Assembly: GCA_017626655.1 (NCBI GenBank)
Contig: JAGAIH010000517.1
Coordinates: forward strand, 1-64,000
Length of the DNA stretch: 64,000 nt
Reading direction: 5' to 3'
Source: Clostridia bacterium
Lineage (GTDB): Bacteria > Bacillota_A > Clostridia > Oscillospirales > CAG-272
Numbering within the stretch: the first letter of the stretch is position 1; every line of letters begins with the position of its first letter. The notes beneath the pieces were generated by a model. That model saw nothing but the letters and a program-made list of their open reading frames with translations. It was not told the origin of the DNA and searched no databases. Below are positions 26,201-38,100 of the stretch, piece after piece. The position numbers were made by a program, and so were the translations under genes.

Positions 26201-27820
26201 TTACAGGTAACGGAGCTTGTGGATCAGAAGCGCGATACCGCCTATGACGATCAACACACCGATGACAGCGGCAATGATGATGACGTAAGAGGGGATTCCG
26301 TCCTTCGTGTCGTCGGATTGATCCGTGGTTTCGCTGTCGGACGCCGTGGTTTCGCTATCGGGAACCGCAGTATCGCCATCGGGTGCCGTGGTATCGCTAT
26401 CGGGAGCTACGGGTTCGCTATCGGGAGCTGCGGTCTCGCTGTCTTGCAGAACCTTTTCGCAATAATCACAAATCCCGTTGCTGTCGGCATCCTCATGATC
26501 GGTTTTCTCAACGCTTTGGGTTTCATAGTGATCGCAACCCGTGCAATTTCTGCGGCTCTCGCCATCCCTTTCACAGGTAGGAGCCAAGGTCTGCGTCCAG
26601 TCTCCGTACACGTGACCCGTTGCAGGAATCTCGGCATAGGTCGTATGATCGCATCTGGAGCAGGTTTCGTATGCATCCCAGCCGTGCTCCGTACAGGTTG
26701 CATTCTGAGCGGAATGCTGTACCGGATCGTGTCCGAGGGCGGGAATCTCTTCCTTCATGATATCGCCGCAACGAGTACAGGTATGCGTGGTGGAACCCTT
26801 CTCGGTACAGGTGGGCTGCGTGATAACCGAATCATAATCGTGCCCCAGCTTGTTGACCAGCACGGTTCCGCAGACGGTACACACTTGATCTTGCAGGCAG
26901 TCAGCCATGGACCCCGGTGTATGACCCTTTGCATCGGTAGTATCATCGATGTATGTGTCACCACAATACGTACATCTGTAGGTCGTATAGCCCTGCTCGG
27001 TACAAGTAGGAGCGGTCACCGTCCCGGAATACTCGTGAGCATGCGGCTTTTCGCCTCCGCAAACCTCACATACAGGGTCGCAGGGGCGTTGGCTGACGTG
27101 AAGATGATGCTCAGACTCATGCCCGCAAACGGTACAGATCTGCCAGTGGCTCTCTGCGTCATGAGCGTACTCATCCGAATACGCGTGGGAAATCGTCCGT
27201 ACCTCCCCGCAACGGTTGCACGCTGTATCGCAGTCGTGGTCATACGCGTGACCCAGAGGCGAGCCGTGGGTAAAGGTGTCGGTTCCCTTTTCACCGCAAC
27301 GGCAGGACACGGAATAAACGGCGGGAGCCGTACAGGTCGCGGGCGACAGCAAGTATGCATCGCTGACGGTCTCCTCTGTAAACGCATGGTTACAGAGGAT
27401 CCGATAGCTGCCCAAGGGATATTCGATCCATTGGGATTCACCGGCACTGTTCAGAACACGAACCTTGACTATCGGTTCACTCTGCTCCAAGGGTGCCGTA
27501 TCCTTGACACGAAGCGTCACCTGAAACACATCTCCGCCCACTGTGACGGGGGAGGCGTACAGAAATACGCCCTTTCCGTCCTGCGTCTTGAAATCAGCCA
27601 CAAAAGGAGCCGGAGACAGAGTCCAGGAGCCCTCGGTCGCCTCAAACACGTCGGGATCATACGAAAGCTCAATAGAACCTGATTTGATTCCCTCATAGGA
27701 ATCTATGTGGATGGTAAACGAAAGCTCTTCGCCCTGAAGCACGTCCTCAGCAGAAGCGATCAGGCAAAGGGTTGCCAGTATCCAGAGGACAGACAGGACA
27801 GTCCATACTACTTTTTTCAT
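26201..27820 (-). CDS. Membrane-anchored surface protein: cohesin-like domain plus CxxC repeats
   Basis: A 539-residue secreted protein with a signal peptide (about 1-25), a cohesin-like beta-sandwich (about 30-150; IKSGSIELSYDPDVFEATEG), then about eight Cys-rich repeats built on PTCTEQGYTTYRCTYCGDTY-like units with paired CxxC, and an acidic Asp/Ser/Thr-rich stalk with DSET repeats (about 445-495). One C-terminal TM helix (about 505-530) and a basic tail end it. It is the only member of the three-gene operon with a membrane anchor and has no dockerin, so it could hold dockerin-bearing partners at the surface. That role is inference. ATG at 27820 has GAGGAG upstream. Confidence 0.82.
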   Translation of the reverse strand: MKKVVWTVLSVLWILATLCLIASAEDVLQGEELSFTIHIDSYEGIKSGSIELSYDPDVFEATEGSWTLSPAPFVADFKTQDGKGVFLYASPVTVGGDVFQVTLRVKDTAPLEQSEPIVKVRVLNSAGESQWIEYPLGSYRILCNHAFTEETVSDAYLLSPATCTAPAVYSVSCRCGEKGTDTFTHGSPLGHAYDHDCDTACNRCGEVRTISHAYSDEYAHDAESHWQICTVCGHESEHHLHVSQRPCDPVCEVCGGEKPHAHEYSGTVTAPTCTEQGYTTYRCTYCGDTYIDDTTDAKGHTPGSMADCLQDQVCTVCGTVLVNKLGHDYDSVITQPTCTEKGSTTHTCTRCGDIMKEEIPALGHDPVQHSAQNATCTEHGWDAYETCSRCDHTTYAEIPATGHVYGDWTQTLAPTCERDGESRRNCTGCDHYETQSVEKTDHEDADSNGICDYCEKVLQDSETAAPDSEPVAPDSDTTAPDGDTAVPDSETTASDSETTDQSDDTKDGIPSYVIIIAAVIGVLIVIGGIALLIHKLRYL

Positions 27821-27842
27821 ATTCACTCCTCTCCGCCGCGGC

Positions 27843-30800
27843 TTAACGGTGGATACTCAAGGGATATTCTTCCTCGCCGAACATGAAGCTGTAAAGCAGA
27901 TGAACCGCGTCATCGGAATCCACGTTGCCGTCTCCGTCGTAATCGAAGGGCTGGTCAGAGGGATACGCTTCTCCGCCAAAGAGCACGTGGTAGACGACGT
28001 ACAGCGCGTCATCCGGGTCGAGAACACCGTTGTTGTTGGCGTCACCGGCCGTATACCGCTCGTAGAGACAACCCTCGCACTGCATATCGTATTCATCGCT
28101 GTAGAAGTGCCCCTCGGAGGCAGACACGGCATCACAAAGCTCACAGCGCATCCAGTGGCTATGCTCGTCGTACTCACATTCTGCACCGTATTGGTGAGGG
28201 GCTTCCCGATCTCCGCCGCATCGGTTACAGTCCGCATCGCAGACACTGTCATATACATGGGGGAGAATCTCACCGTATGCGAAGGTCTCGCTACCTGCCT
28301 GCCCGCAATGGACACAGTTATAGTAGTAGGTAGCCTGTTCGGTACAGGTAGCTTCGGTGGCAAGATAGGCATCGATCGGAGTCTCCACCGTAAAGCTGTG
28401 ACAGTACAGAGGAACCAGCGAAACGATATTCTCGGCGGAAAGACTGATGGTTTGGGTTCTGTTGTCGGCATACTCCAGAATCAACTGTGCGGCTAAGCTG
28501 TTGATGGATACGGCACCCCGCACAGGATCCACCACGTCGATCACCAGTCTCAGAACCGCCCCGCCAACGGTCTGACCGTTGGCAAATACGAACACACCCC
28601 GTCCCTCGCTGAGATCAAAATCGGACATCAAGGTGCCGTCGATCAGCCATTGCGCCTCGGTGATCTCCAAAGCGGAATGATCGTAGAGGATCTCCAACGC
28701 ACCGCTCTTCACGTTATCATAGGTATTCACGGCAATCAGGATCTCAAATCCCATGCGCATATACGCACAGACGTTACAGGTATCATCGCAGAGAGCGTCA
28801 TACTCATGGCTTTGCACGTCGCTTCTGTTTCCGCAAACCGAGCAGGCGTGCCAGTGCTCACGGTGATCCATACTCCATTCGTCGGCGTAGTCATGGGTCA
28901 CACCCCGCTCGTAGCCACAGGTATCGCAAATGGAATCGCAGGCGTAATCATACTCGTGAGCCATGATCTCGCTGTAACCGCAACGGGTACACACGGCGGC
29001 ATGGTGGGTATGGTTGACGATCTCCACCGCCATATTGGTATGGGGACACGTCGTGACTGAAACCGTCTTGGCAACGACAGGATAGGTATGGACTCCTGCA
29101 TCATCCTGCACCGTGAAAAGACAGTCTATGGACGTGATGGCCGCAGGAGCCTTTGCAAGAAGCGTAATGCTGTATACCGTTGTATTGATATCAGTGGCAT
29201 CTCTCCAGGCAGATACAGAGCGAAGGGTACCCTCCTCAATGTCCTGCAACAACGCCCCGATCTCCCAGGAAACGTTGACCAATTCAAAAACGTTCGTATC
29301 GAACCAGGGTACAATAGCCAGAGACTTAACGAGGCCGCAATTCTCCACGACGATTCCGAAGGTGATCTCTTCGCCGACAACAACCACATCGGTGGGAGCA
29401 ACGACGTGGATCACGGGGCCGTTCAGCATGGGAATGATCTCCTCAGCCAGCACCTCGTGACATACTGTACAGGAAATCTGCTTCAGACCGGTCTGTGTCT
29501 CTGTCGCGTATTGGACGAGGGTCCATTCACCCTCGATATGGCCGGAAGCGGGCACAATGGTGTCCTTCATGCTTCGGCCGCAGCTTTGGCAGGTGTGCAG
29601 CGTATATCCGTCTTCCGTACAGGTCGGAGCCACCACGATCCCCTCGTCGTAAATATGGGCGCAGGGATCGCTCAGCATCATAGCGTATACCAGAAGATCG
29701 TCGTACACGTTCTGGGCAAAGGAGGTTCCGTTCACAAAGTCACGAACGAAGGTATACTCCCAGGTCAGACCGCTGGCGATCACGTAGCCGTCGCCCATGG
29801 GATACTCCACCAGGGTAGGCCGTCCGTTGGCATCCTCCAGAATGGTGATCGCCTCGGCGGGGAGGTTGTTGAAGTAGGTGTGACTGCTGTAGGTGCTGTA
29901 CAAAAGCTCGTTGGTAATGGGCTTCTGATCGGTCAGAACACCGGTTACGATGTGATGATGGGGATTTGCGATGTAATTGCGGTTGGAATAGTAATTCTCT
30001 ATGGTCACACCGCCGGGGAGGGCATAAGAGATATCACCTGCCGCCCAGCCCTGATCGCAAGCGCCGTAGACGACCACGCCGCCCTGTTCAGCAAAGGCAG
30101 CAATTCGATCTGCCGCATCCCGCAGACGGTCGTAAGTATCGGTGGACTGATCGTTGGCAATATAGATCACGTCGTACATGGAGAGCTCAATACCGGTCAA
30201 TTCTCCGGTGGTCATCATATCCCAGCCTGCAATATACCCCTCGGAGGCCAGCTTATCCAGCAGAACCGTATTGATATTCTCGGTCCAGGGAAGTCTGTCC
30301 TGGATCAAAAGGATACTGGCGGCGGGACGCATGGGAATGATCTCGGTGTAGGTATCGCCGCAGATCGAGCAGGTGTAGGTTATGAGTCCTTCCTGCGTAT
30401 CGGTGGCAGCACGGGTGACCGTAGCTTCATACGAATGTCCTCCGGGAATGGTTTCCACATAGGAATCCTGACAGCTCACGCATTGAAAACGCTTGAAGCC
30501 ATCCCGGGTACAGAGAGCATCCTGATGCTCAACCAGCTCGTAGTCATGCTCGGCATATACGTAGGTCATGTAGGACTCGCCGCAATGAGTACAGGTATGG
30601 CGGATCATACCGGGGGTCGTACAGGTAGCCTCCGAAACGACTTCCCGAATATAGCTATGCAGAACGGGCGGAATATACGTTTCCATGATATCACCGCATT
30701 CCGGGCATTCGTAGCGGATATAACCGGGCTGATGGCAGGTAGGCTCGCGAGTCTCGATCTCTACGTAGCTGTGTCTGTGGATCAGCCTGGATACGGTAAT

Positions 30801-32057
30801 GCTGTAGGTATAGACCTCGGGCTCCATGCCGTCAGCCGAAATCGTAACCGAGTAACGGTAGGTGATCGGATCCTCAACGGGCTCCGCACGAATGCGCCAT
30901 ACAACGCCCGCGTCGTTCCCTGCGGCAATATTTCCAAGCTCCACGGTGGGGTCGTCCAGGAGTATCAATCCCGCAGGAAGCTGAATGGATGCGCACACGT
31001 TGGTCAACTCCAGATCGCCGATATTATTCACCCAGCCGTTGAAGGAGAAGGGGTTGCCGACGTAGTCCGAGCTGTCTTCGTTAGCGATCAGCTCTGCGGG
31101 CACCATGGCGGCGAAATCAAAATCCGCCACAGGATCGGGATCGGGATCAACGGGATGGGTCTCGTCCTCCGGATCCGTCTCTTCGGGCTCCTCGCTGGGC
31201 ACAAAGGCACTCAGACCGTAGTAGGTCTTCACGGTGCGGCTCTCGCCGGGTGCCAGAGAAATGGGATTGAAATAGACGTTTACGGCACTGTCGCCGATGC
31301 TTTCGTTATCGTAGCAGTCCCAAGCCGAATCAGATGATCCTTTTCCGTAATTCAGGAATTGCACACGGTCGGGGCGGTCGGCTTCATTATAGAAGAAGGT
31401 ACCGCTGGCCACCACCGAAGGATTGGCAAGGTTGTCGAACACCTGCCAGGTCTGAGGAATATCATCCCCGTAGTAGTTGGTAGCAGTAGTCAGGTTGCGG
31501 CCATTGACGCGGAAGGGCGCATGGTCGTTGGAGCCCAGCATGGTGTCGAAGAACAGACGGGCACCAACCTCGGACGCAGACCCGGACTGGTTGGTCATCA
31601 CGTACTTATACTCCACCGTATCATAACGGGACGTATAGACGTTATAGGCAAAGGAGATGAAGCGCTCCACCTTGATCCCATTGATCACACAAGAGGAGTA
31701 CAGACTATTTCCATCTGCGGTCTTCTTATCAGTCGAGCAATAAAAGGCCGATACTCTCCCGTTGACGTTGACCAAAGCTCGGGAGGTACAATCAAACAGA
31801 AGCTTTTGATTATTGTCCGTAGCCGTATTGGGGTCGCCTCCCGTGGTATACAGGACGTGTCTGTCAGTATCGAGGCGGACACTCAGGTATTCGTTATTGA
31901 TGGTATTAGCCGATATGGTATGCTGCTCCGCCGTTGCAGCGGAGACCGTGACGGGCCACGCCGCAAAGAGGGCTGCGACCATAACCAGCGCAAGGATCCC
32001 CGCTGTCAGCCGATGGATCCTATGATTTTTTCTCGTACTTTTCATAACAGCTTTCAC
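27843..32057 (-). CDS. Large secreted multidomain protein with C-terminal dockerin
   Basis: A 1404-residue protein. A GTG start is chosen for GGAGG 8 nt upstream. A signal peptide (about 15-42, ending in VSAATA) is followed by a beta-sandwich domain of about 230 residues, a CARDB/DUF11-like domain, four or five CxxC repeats (GYIRYECPECGD type), a class I glutamine-amidotransferase/ThuA-like domain (SILLIQDRLPW to the VYAMML segment), further CxxC repeats, two cohesin-like domains, and a dockerin-type pair of Ca2+-binding repeats (DANNNGVLDPDDALYVVY and YDGDGNVDSDDAVHLLYSFM). It shares its C-terminal half with the upstream giant protein. Ligands and targets are unknown. Confidence 0.85.
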   Translation of the reverse strand: MKAVMKSTRKNHRIHRLTAGILALVMVAALFAAWPVTVSAATAEQHTISANTINNEYLSVRLDTDRHVLYTTGGDPNTATDNNQKLLFDCTSRALVNVNGRVSAFYCSTDKKTADGNSLYSSCVINGIKVERFISFAYNVYTSRYDTVEYKYVMTNQSGSASEVGARLFFDTMLGSNDHAPFRVNGRNLTTATNYYGDDIPQTWQVFDNLANPSVVASGTFFYNEADRPDRVQFLNYGKGSSDSAWDCYDNESIGDSAVNVYFNPISLAPGESRTVKTYYGLSAFVPSEEPEETDPEDETHPVDPDPDPVADFDFAAMVPAELIANEDSSDYVGNPFSFNGWVNNIGDLELTNVCASIQLPAGLILLDDPTVELGNIAAGNDAGVVWRIRAEPVEDPITYRYSVTISADGMEPEVYTYSITVSRLIHRHSYVEIETREPTCHQPGYIRYECPECGDIMETYIPPVLHSYIREVVSEATCTTPGMIRHTCTHCGESYMTYVYAEHDYELVEHQDALCTRDGFKRFQCVSCQDSYVETIPGGHSYEATVTRAATDTQEGLITYTCSICGDTYTEIIPMRPAASILLIQDRLPWTENINTVLLDKLASEGYIAGWDMMTTGELTGIELSMYDVIYIANDQSTDTYDRLRDAADRIAAFAEQGGVVVYGACDQGWAAGDISYALPGGVTIENYYSNRNYIANPHHHIVTGVLTDQKPITNELLYSTYSSHTYFNNLPAEAITILEDANGRPTLVEYPMGDGYVIASGLTWEYTFVRDFVNGTSFAQNVYDDLLVYAMMLSDPCAHIYDEGIVVAPTCTEDGYTLHTCQSCGRSMKDTIVPASGHIEGEWTLVQYATETQTGLKQISCTVCHEVLAEEIIPMLNGPVIHVVAPTDVVVVGEEITFGIVVENCGLVKSLAIVPWFDTNVFELVNVSWEIGALLQDIEEGTLRSVSAWRDATDINTTVYSITLLAKAPAAITSIDCLFTVQDDAGVHTYPVVAKTVSVTTCPHTNMAVEIVNHTHHAAVCTRCGYSEIMAHEYDYACDSICDTCGYERGVTHDYADEWSMDHREHWHACSVCGNRSDVQSHEYDALCDDTCNVCAYMRMGFEILIAVNTYDNVKSGALEILYDHSALEITEAQWLIDGTLMSDFDLSEGRGVFVFANGQTVGGAVLRLVIDVVDPVRGAVSINSLAAQLILEYADNRTQTISLSAENIVSLVPLYCHSFTVETPIDAYLATEATCTEQATYYYNCVHCGQAGSETFAYGEILPHVYDSVCDADCNRCGGDREAPHQYGAECEYDEHSHWMRCELCDAVSASEGHFYSDEYDMQCEGCLYERYTAGDANNNGVLDPDDALYVVYHVLFGGEAYPSDQPFDYDGDGNVDSDDAVHLLYSFMFGEEEYPLSIHR

Positions 32058-32109
32058 AAAACTGTCCTCCATTCTTTTCCGTACGGATATTGTGGGTGCT
32101 TTTCCTGCC

Positions 32110-32141
32110 GGCTCAATGGGTTCGCGAGAACCCATTGAGCC
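32110..32141. repeat. Perfect 14-bp palindrome between surface genes
   Basis: GGCTCAATGGGTTC and GAACCCATTGAGCC pair around a 4-nt loop. No U-run follows on the minus strand, so it is more likely an mRNA-stabilising or partial-termination hairpin that lowers expression of the two downstream genes. Confidence 0.75.
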
Positions 32142-32153
32142 AAAACGCAGGCG

Positions 32154-35100
32154 TTATGCGGATTGTAACGGATATTCAGACTCGCCGAAGAAGCTGTGAT
32201 ACAGGAGATAGAGCGCGTCGTCCTCGTTGGCTTCGCCGTCACGGTTGAGATCAAGAGGTTGCTCCACGGGGTACGCCGCAGTACCGAACAGGATCGCATA
32301 CAGGAGATACACGGCGTCGTCCGAATCCACGTCGGCATCGTGATCCATATCTCCGTTGACGAAGCGGCTGTGACCGCATTCGTTACAGGCTGCATCGTAG
32401 GCATCGTCGTAGGCATGGGGAGCTGCGCCCAGGTGCACGCCGCAAAGCTCACAGTCGTGCCAGTGCATATCCCCGTTTCCGTTCCATTCGGGAGAGGGAG
32501 CATGGGGAGCCACACGCTCGTGGCCGCAATCCACACAGGTCGTATGGCAAACGCTCTCGTAGCGATGGCTCATAACACGGCTGTGACCGCAGAGATCGCA
32601 CACACCGATATGGTAGTCCCCGTCCACCTCGGTGCAGGTCATATGCTCATGGGGACATTCGATCACGGATACGTTCTTAGCAACCACAGCCGCAGGAACG
32701 GTTCCGTTTTCATCGTGCAGGATCACCGTGAAGTCCATCGCCGTACTGTCAGCCGTTGCGATTGCCTTCAGGGTAATCGTAAATACCGTCGTATTGATGT
32801 CTGTGGATCCGCTCCAAACCGATACGGCGCGGAGGGTATCGGGCTCGATATTCTGCATGAGTGCCGAAATCGTCCAGCGCAGATCGACCAGTTCAAAGAC
32901 GCTCGTGTCAAAAATCGGGACGACTGCCAGAGACTTCACGGGACGGCAGTTTTCGATGACAACGCTGAAGGTGATCTCTTGTCCGAGAATAACGGTATCC
33001 GTCGGAGCCTGCACCTGAATGATGGGTGCGTCCAGCATGGGAATGATCTCCTCAGCCAGCACGGCTCCGCAGAGGGTGCAGCACCGCTGCTTCAGACCGT
33101 TCACTTCGGTCGTGGCGGGATACGCCACAGTCCACTCACCCAGGGTGTGTCCGAGTGCAGGCAGGAAGGTATCCTTCATTTGCAGACCGCAATTCAGACA
33201 GGTATGCAGGGTATAGCCGTCCTCGGTACAGGTAGGCCCGTATACGGTACCCATATCAAAGATATGCTCACAAGGATCGCTGAGTCCGATCGCATACACG
33301 ACCAGATCGTCGAATACGCTCTTGGAATAGGTAAGGCTTCCGCCCTCGTATGCGTTTCTGTTGTAGTAGAATTCCCAGGTCAGACCCGAAGCGATGACGT
33401 GACCGTCACCGATGGTGTATTCGACCAGGGTGGGATTTCCGTATGCGTCACGCAGAATGATATTGGCATCGGCAGGAAGCGTGTCGCTGTGGAAGTAGGT
33501 ATGGCTACAGTAGTTACCGTACAAAAGCGCGTCGGTCAATGCCTTCTGGTCGGTCATAGCCCCCGTCACGATGGGATGGAGACGGTCGGCAATGTAGTTG
33601 TAACGGGAGTAGAAATTCTCCTTCACAACACCGCCCGGAAGAGGAGAACGGATGTCTCCGCCGGCCCAGCCGCTGTCGCAGGCACCGTAGATCACCACGC
33701 CGCCGGCACGGACGTAGGAGGTAAGCGCGTCATGGAGAGCCGCCAGACGGTCGTAGGTTCCGGTGGTTTGGTCGTTGGCGATCATGACCACACTGTAGCC
33801 TGCCAGGTCGGCCGCACGGAAGGTGGATGTAGTCACCATATCCCAGCCGAGGATATAGCCGGCATCCTTCAGGTGATTGAGCAGAAGGACGTTATCGTTA
33901 TGATCCCAAGGCATCCGATCCTGGATCAGGAGAACGGAGGCCGAGGAACGGACGGGGATGATGTCGGTATAGCTGTGACCGCAGATGGAGCAGGTATAGG
34001 TAATGATTCCCTCTTCCTCTTCGGTTGCGATCTTGGTGATCTCCGCCGTGTAGCTGTGGGCACCGGGGATGATCTCGTCATAGCTGTCGCCGCAACGGTC
34101 ACAGGTGTAGGTATTCATTCCGTCAGCCTCACAGGTTGCATCCACGTGAACGCTCAAGACGTAGCGGTGCTCCGAGTAGACGTAGGTCGGATAGGTATCG
34201 CCGCAATACTCGCAGGTATGCTCCATGATACCGGGCTCGGTACAGGTAGCCTCCCGGATCATGTAGGTCACGTAGCTGTGTCCCGTTGCGGGAATATAGA
34301 CGTTTTCCAACACCGTACCGCAACGAGAGCATTCGGAATGACGGATACCGGACTCGGTACAGGTAGCCTCTCGGTCAACCATCCACTCGCCGGGTTGGTG
34401 TCCCAGGGGGGGCACGATGTCATCGCGGTAGACGTCGCCGCAAGAGCACGTATACGTTGTGAAGCCGATATCGGTGCAGGTGGGGGGGGTTACCCGGAGC
34501 TCATACTCATGGATATGAGGCATATCCTCGTCATAATCAATGGTATATATGCCTCCGTTTTCAGTCACGCCCCAAAAATTGAAAATATATCTATTGCCTG
34601 CACGCAAAGGAACGATATAGTCATTTCCTTCTCTTTCCCACTCATCGATATCAACAAAGCTGACATAACAACCGACAGGGTGGGTGATGCGGACCACACA
34701 ATCCTCCTCGGGGATAAAGAGGTAATACACATCATGGCTACCCGTAATCGTGCAGGAGAAGGGGAGCTCGTCTATGATATAAGGATGCTCATAGGAACCA
34801 TCAGCCTCGCCGATATTCAGCATAAACTCAGACAGGATCACGACTTCCCCGTCGGTATTCTGATATGCCAAGCGAACCGTATGCCAGCCTTCCAGACCGC
34901 TGATATCCATAGAGATCTTGTAGCGCGAGCCGGTGTCGGCACCTAAATATTGAGAGGCATCGATCACGCCTTCTTCGGGCGTAACGGTAAAGCTGTTGTC
35001 AAATACGAAGGGAGAATTATCGATCTGGTATCCGAATCGGCCAACCCGACCCATAATGGCTACCCAGCCCATGGCGGTCAACGTATTGGTCTCACCGGGA

Positions 35101-38100
35101 GCCAGTTGAGCAATACCGTTCCATTCCGAAACACGTCCGGGCTGGAAGAAATTACGGTCACTGTAATAATCGTTCGGAACTTCAACGCCCTTAAACAGGT
35201 AATCAAATTCGAAACGCACGATGACATCTTGGTTCTCCGACCAGAGGGGGTAAGAGCCGTAGGGATCGGGATCGATAAAATCGGGCTCATCAGGGTCAAT
35301 AACGGGAGGAGGAACGATTTCGTTCTCCCCAGGCTCCTTACGGTCAATGCCAAGAGGCTTGACCGCCGTAGCTTCGGAGGTACCGTACTCCAGAATGGTC
35401 AAACCGGCAGAACCGCCTCTGACAGCGGTATGCATGGTAACACCCACGAAGAATTCACCAGAGGGGCTCAGTCTTTCCAGCAGAGCGGTGATCTGGGCAG
35501 CATTGGACTGCATAACGCCATTGATCCTGATCTCATATTTGTAGCCGTTCCAAGTAATCTCCAGCGTATAGATCTCGCGGCCTTGGTCATCCACCTCGAC
35601 CGGAATAGAGCTTGATCCAACCCACGTAAAGGAACCGCCAAAGTCCTCTGTCATAGGATCAGTCAAATGGGGAATACTGGTGGTGAGCCCGTCACCGTGG
35701 CCGCGGAGCAAAGTCAGCCAACCACCTCCGTATTCGACACTGCCGGGCTGAAGCATACCGGTGTTTTCATAACCGGTATTCAGGGACAAGCTGATCCATT
35801 GATCGGCTTGGTAGCCGCCGTCGTAGCTATAATCATCTACTCGGAATTTGAGGTAGATACCGTTCTTGATGGACTGCGCCTCCTTGGTGGACACGGTCAC
35901 AAAGGGTATACAGTTTGTCCAATCGGGCTGGATGACGGTGAAGCCGTCGGAGGTATACTCATAACCGGACTCGGGAGGGTACACCGTATCGGGATCGTCA
36001 TCCTCGGAAGGATAGTTGTTGATCCCTTGGTGGGTCGTCCACATTCCCTCGCCGGGCTCGGATGCGCCCATCATCAAAACGAACTCCTTAAGAACGACGA
36101 TCTGGCCGGTTGTGTTTCGGTAAACGAGGCGCACCGTATGGAGGCCCGCCAGACCCGAAATATCCATAACGATCTTATACCGGGAGCCGGTGTCGGCACC
36201 GGCACTTTGAGAGGCATCGATCACAGGATATTCCGTTTCATGTGTGAAAGCGGGGTCGAATACAAACGCGGAATTATCGATCTGGTAGCCAAACTGACCG
36301 ACTTCACCCATCACAGCGACCCAGCCCCAGGCGGTCAGCGCGGTTACGGAGAGGTCGGGAATATTGGCAATGCCGTTCCAGTCATTGCCTTGTCCGGGTG
36401 TAAAAATATTCTCGGGTCCCATGTCGGGATTTCCGGATCCGGTATACAGTTGGTCGAAGCTGTTATGGAAAACGACGTCGTGGCGATCCGACCACGAGGG
36501 ATAGAATATATCGGGATCGGGCTCCTCCATTTCAAATTCAACAATCAAAGGATAAGTCCCCACATTGGTAAGAAACATAGTTCCTAAGCTTACGGTATAC
36601 GTACCGGGAGTCAAGTAAACAGAACCTGTACCGACCAGGATACCCATACTGTCATAAACCCGGCATAAGAAATCACCCATAAAATGGTACCTTCCCTCGG
36701 TCGTGACAACGAAGGTATAATCGACACCCCCCTGTTCATAAATCCATTCGGTCACAGGGATTTCGTTTGCGCCAAGTTGCAGAACTCGCTCAGGCTCAGG
36801 CTCACCCTCACCCATCACCAGAGTAAACTCCCGAAGGACAACAATCTCTCCTGCGGGATTCTGATAGACGGTGCGCACGGTGTGTCTGCCCACCAGCCCC
36901 GCTACGTCGATAACAATCTTGAAGCGGGATCCGGTGTCACCACCGACACTTTGAGAGACATCGATGACAATCTGTTCGGTCGCACGAGTAAAGCTATCAT
37001 CAAATACGAAAGGAGAATTATCGATCTGGTATCCGAATCGGCCAACCTCGCCCCGAACGGCAACCCAGCCCAAAGAAGTCAAGGTCGTTACGGAGAGGTC
37101 GGGCACGTAGGCAACGCCATTCCAAGAAGCGGCTTGTCCGGGTGTGAAGATGTTCTTCGATTCGTCGTAGTTGGGATACTCCATACCCATATATAGCTCG
37201 TCAAAGCTGAGATGAACAACGACATTGTAGTGATCCGACCAGAGAGGATAGGAGGCATCGGGATCGGGGTCAACATATCCGGGCCCATCCTCTTCAACCG
37301 TCCATGTGATGATCCAATCCTGTTTGATCATCGCGCCAACATAGAAGCTCCAAGTTTCACCGGCAACCAGGTCAACGGAGTAGGTTGCACCGTCAGCATT
37401 TTCGCAGAAGTCCACTTCGGGAGTGTACCAATCATCATATGCTTCCTGACTCAACAGACCCAGACCTGCGGGCAGGTTAAAGGTATAGGTACCGGAAACG
37501 GGAGCGGTAAAGCTGAACAAGTCGAAATAGCCGTAGGTGTCCGTAGTGGTTACATGGATTTCGTTGGCATCGGGCTCATCGGGCTCATCGGGCTCATCGG
37601 GCTCATCGGGAGTCTCCCCGATCACCACCGTAAGGGGATTGCGGAGCAGAACCAAGGTACCATCCTCCAACAGGATAACGAAGGCCACGGTATGGGAGCC
37701 ATCGCTCAGATGGCTGAGAGGAACCGTGATCGCGTAGCGAAGCGCGTGCTCACCGCCTGCCCACTTAACACCATCCTCAGTGGGCTGTTCAAAATCCCCG
37801 AACACGATCTCACCGTCAAGAACGTAGCCAAAGCTGGCGATGGGCTGAGTGAAGCCGATCCAACCGCGGAGCATCATGGAATCGTGAACCATGTCGGTGG
37901 TAAACTTGATAGTGTTATCAATAGCATCCAGCTTGTCACCTGCGCCTCCATCTTGCGGGAAGTACAGCGAACCGTTGACAAAGAAGGAATCCACGGAACC
38001 GGCAATCACGCCGGCTTCCTCGGGAGATACGAGATCATCCGACGCAGTATCGTCGGCGACGAATTCGATGGAGGAGATCAGCATAAAGAGTCCGGGTAGC

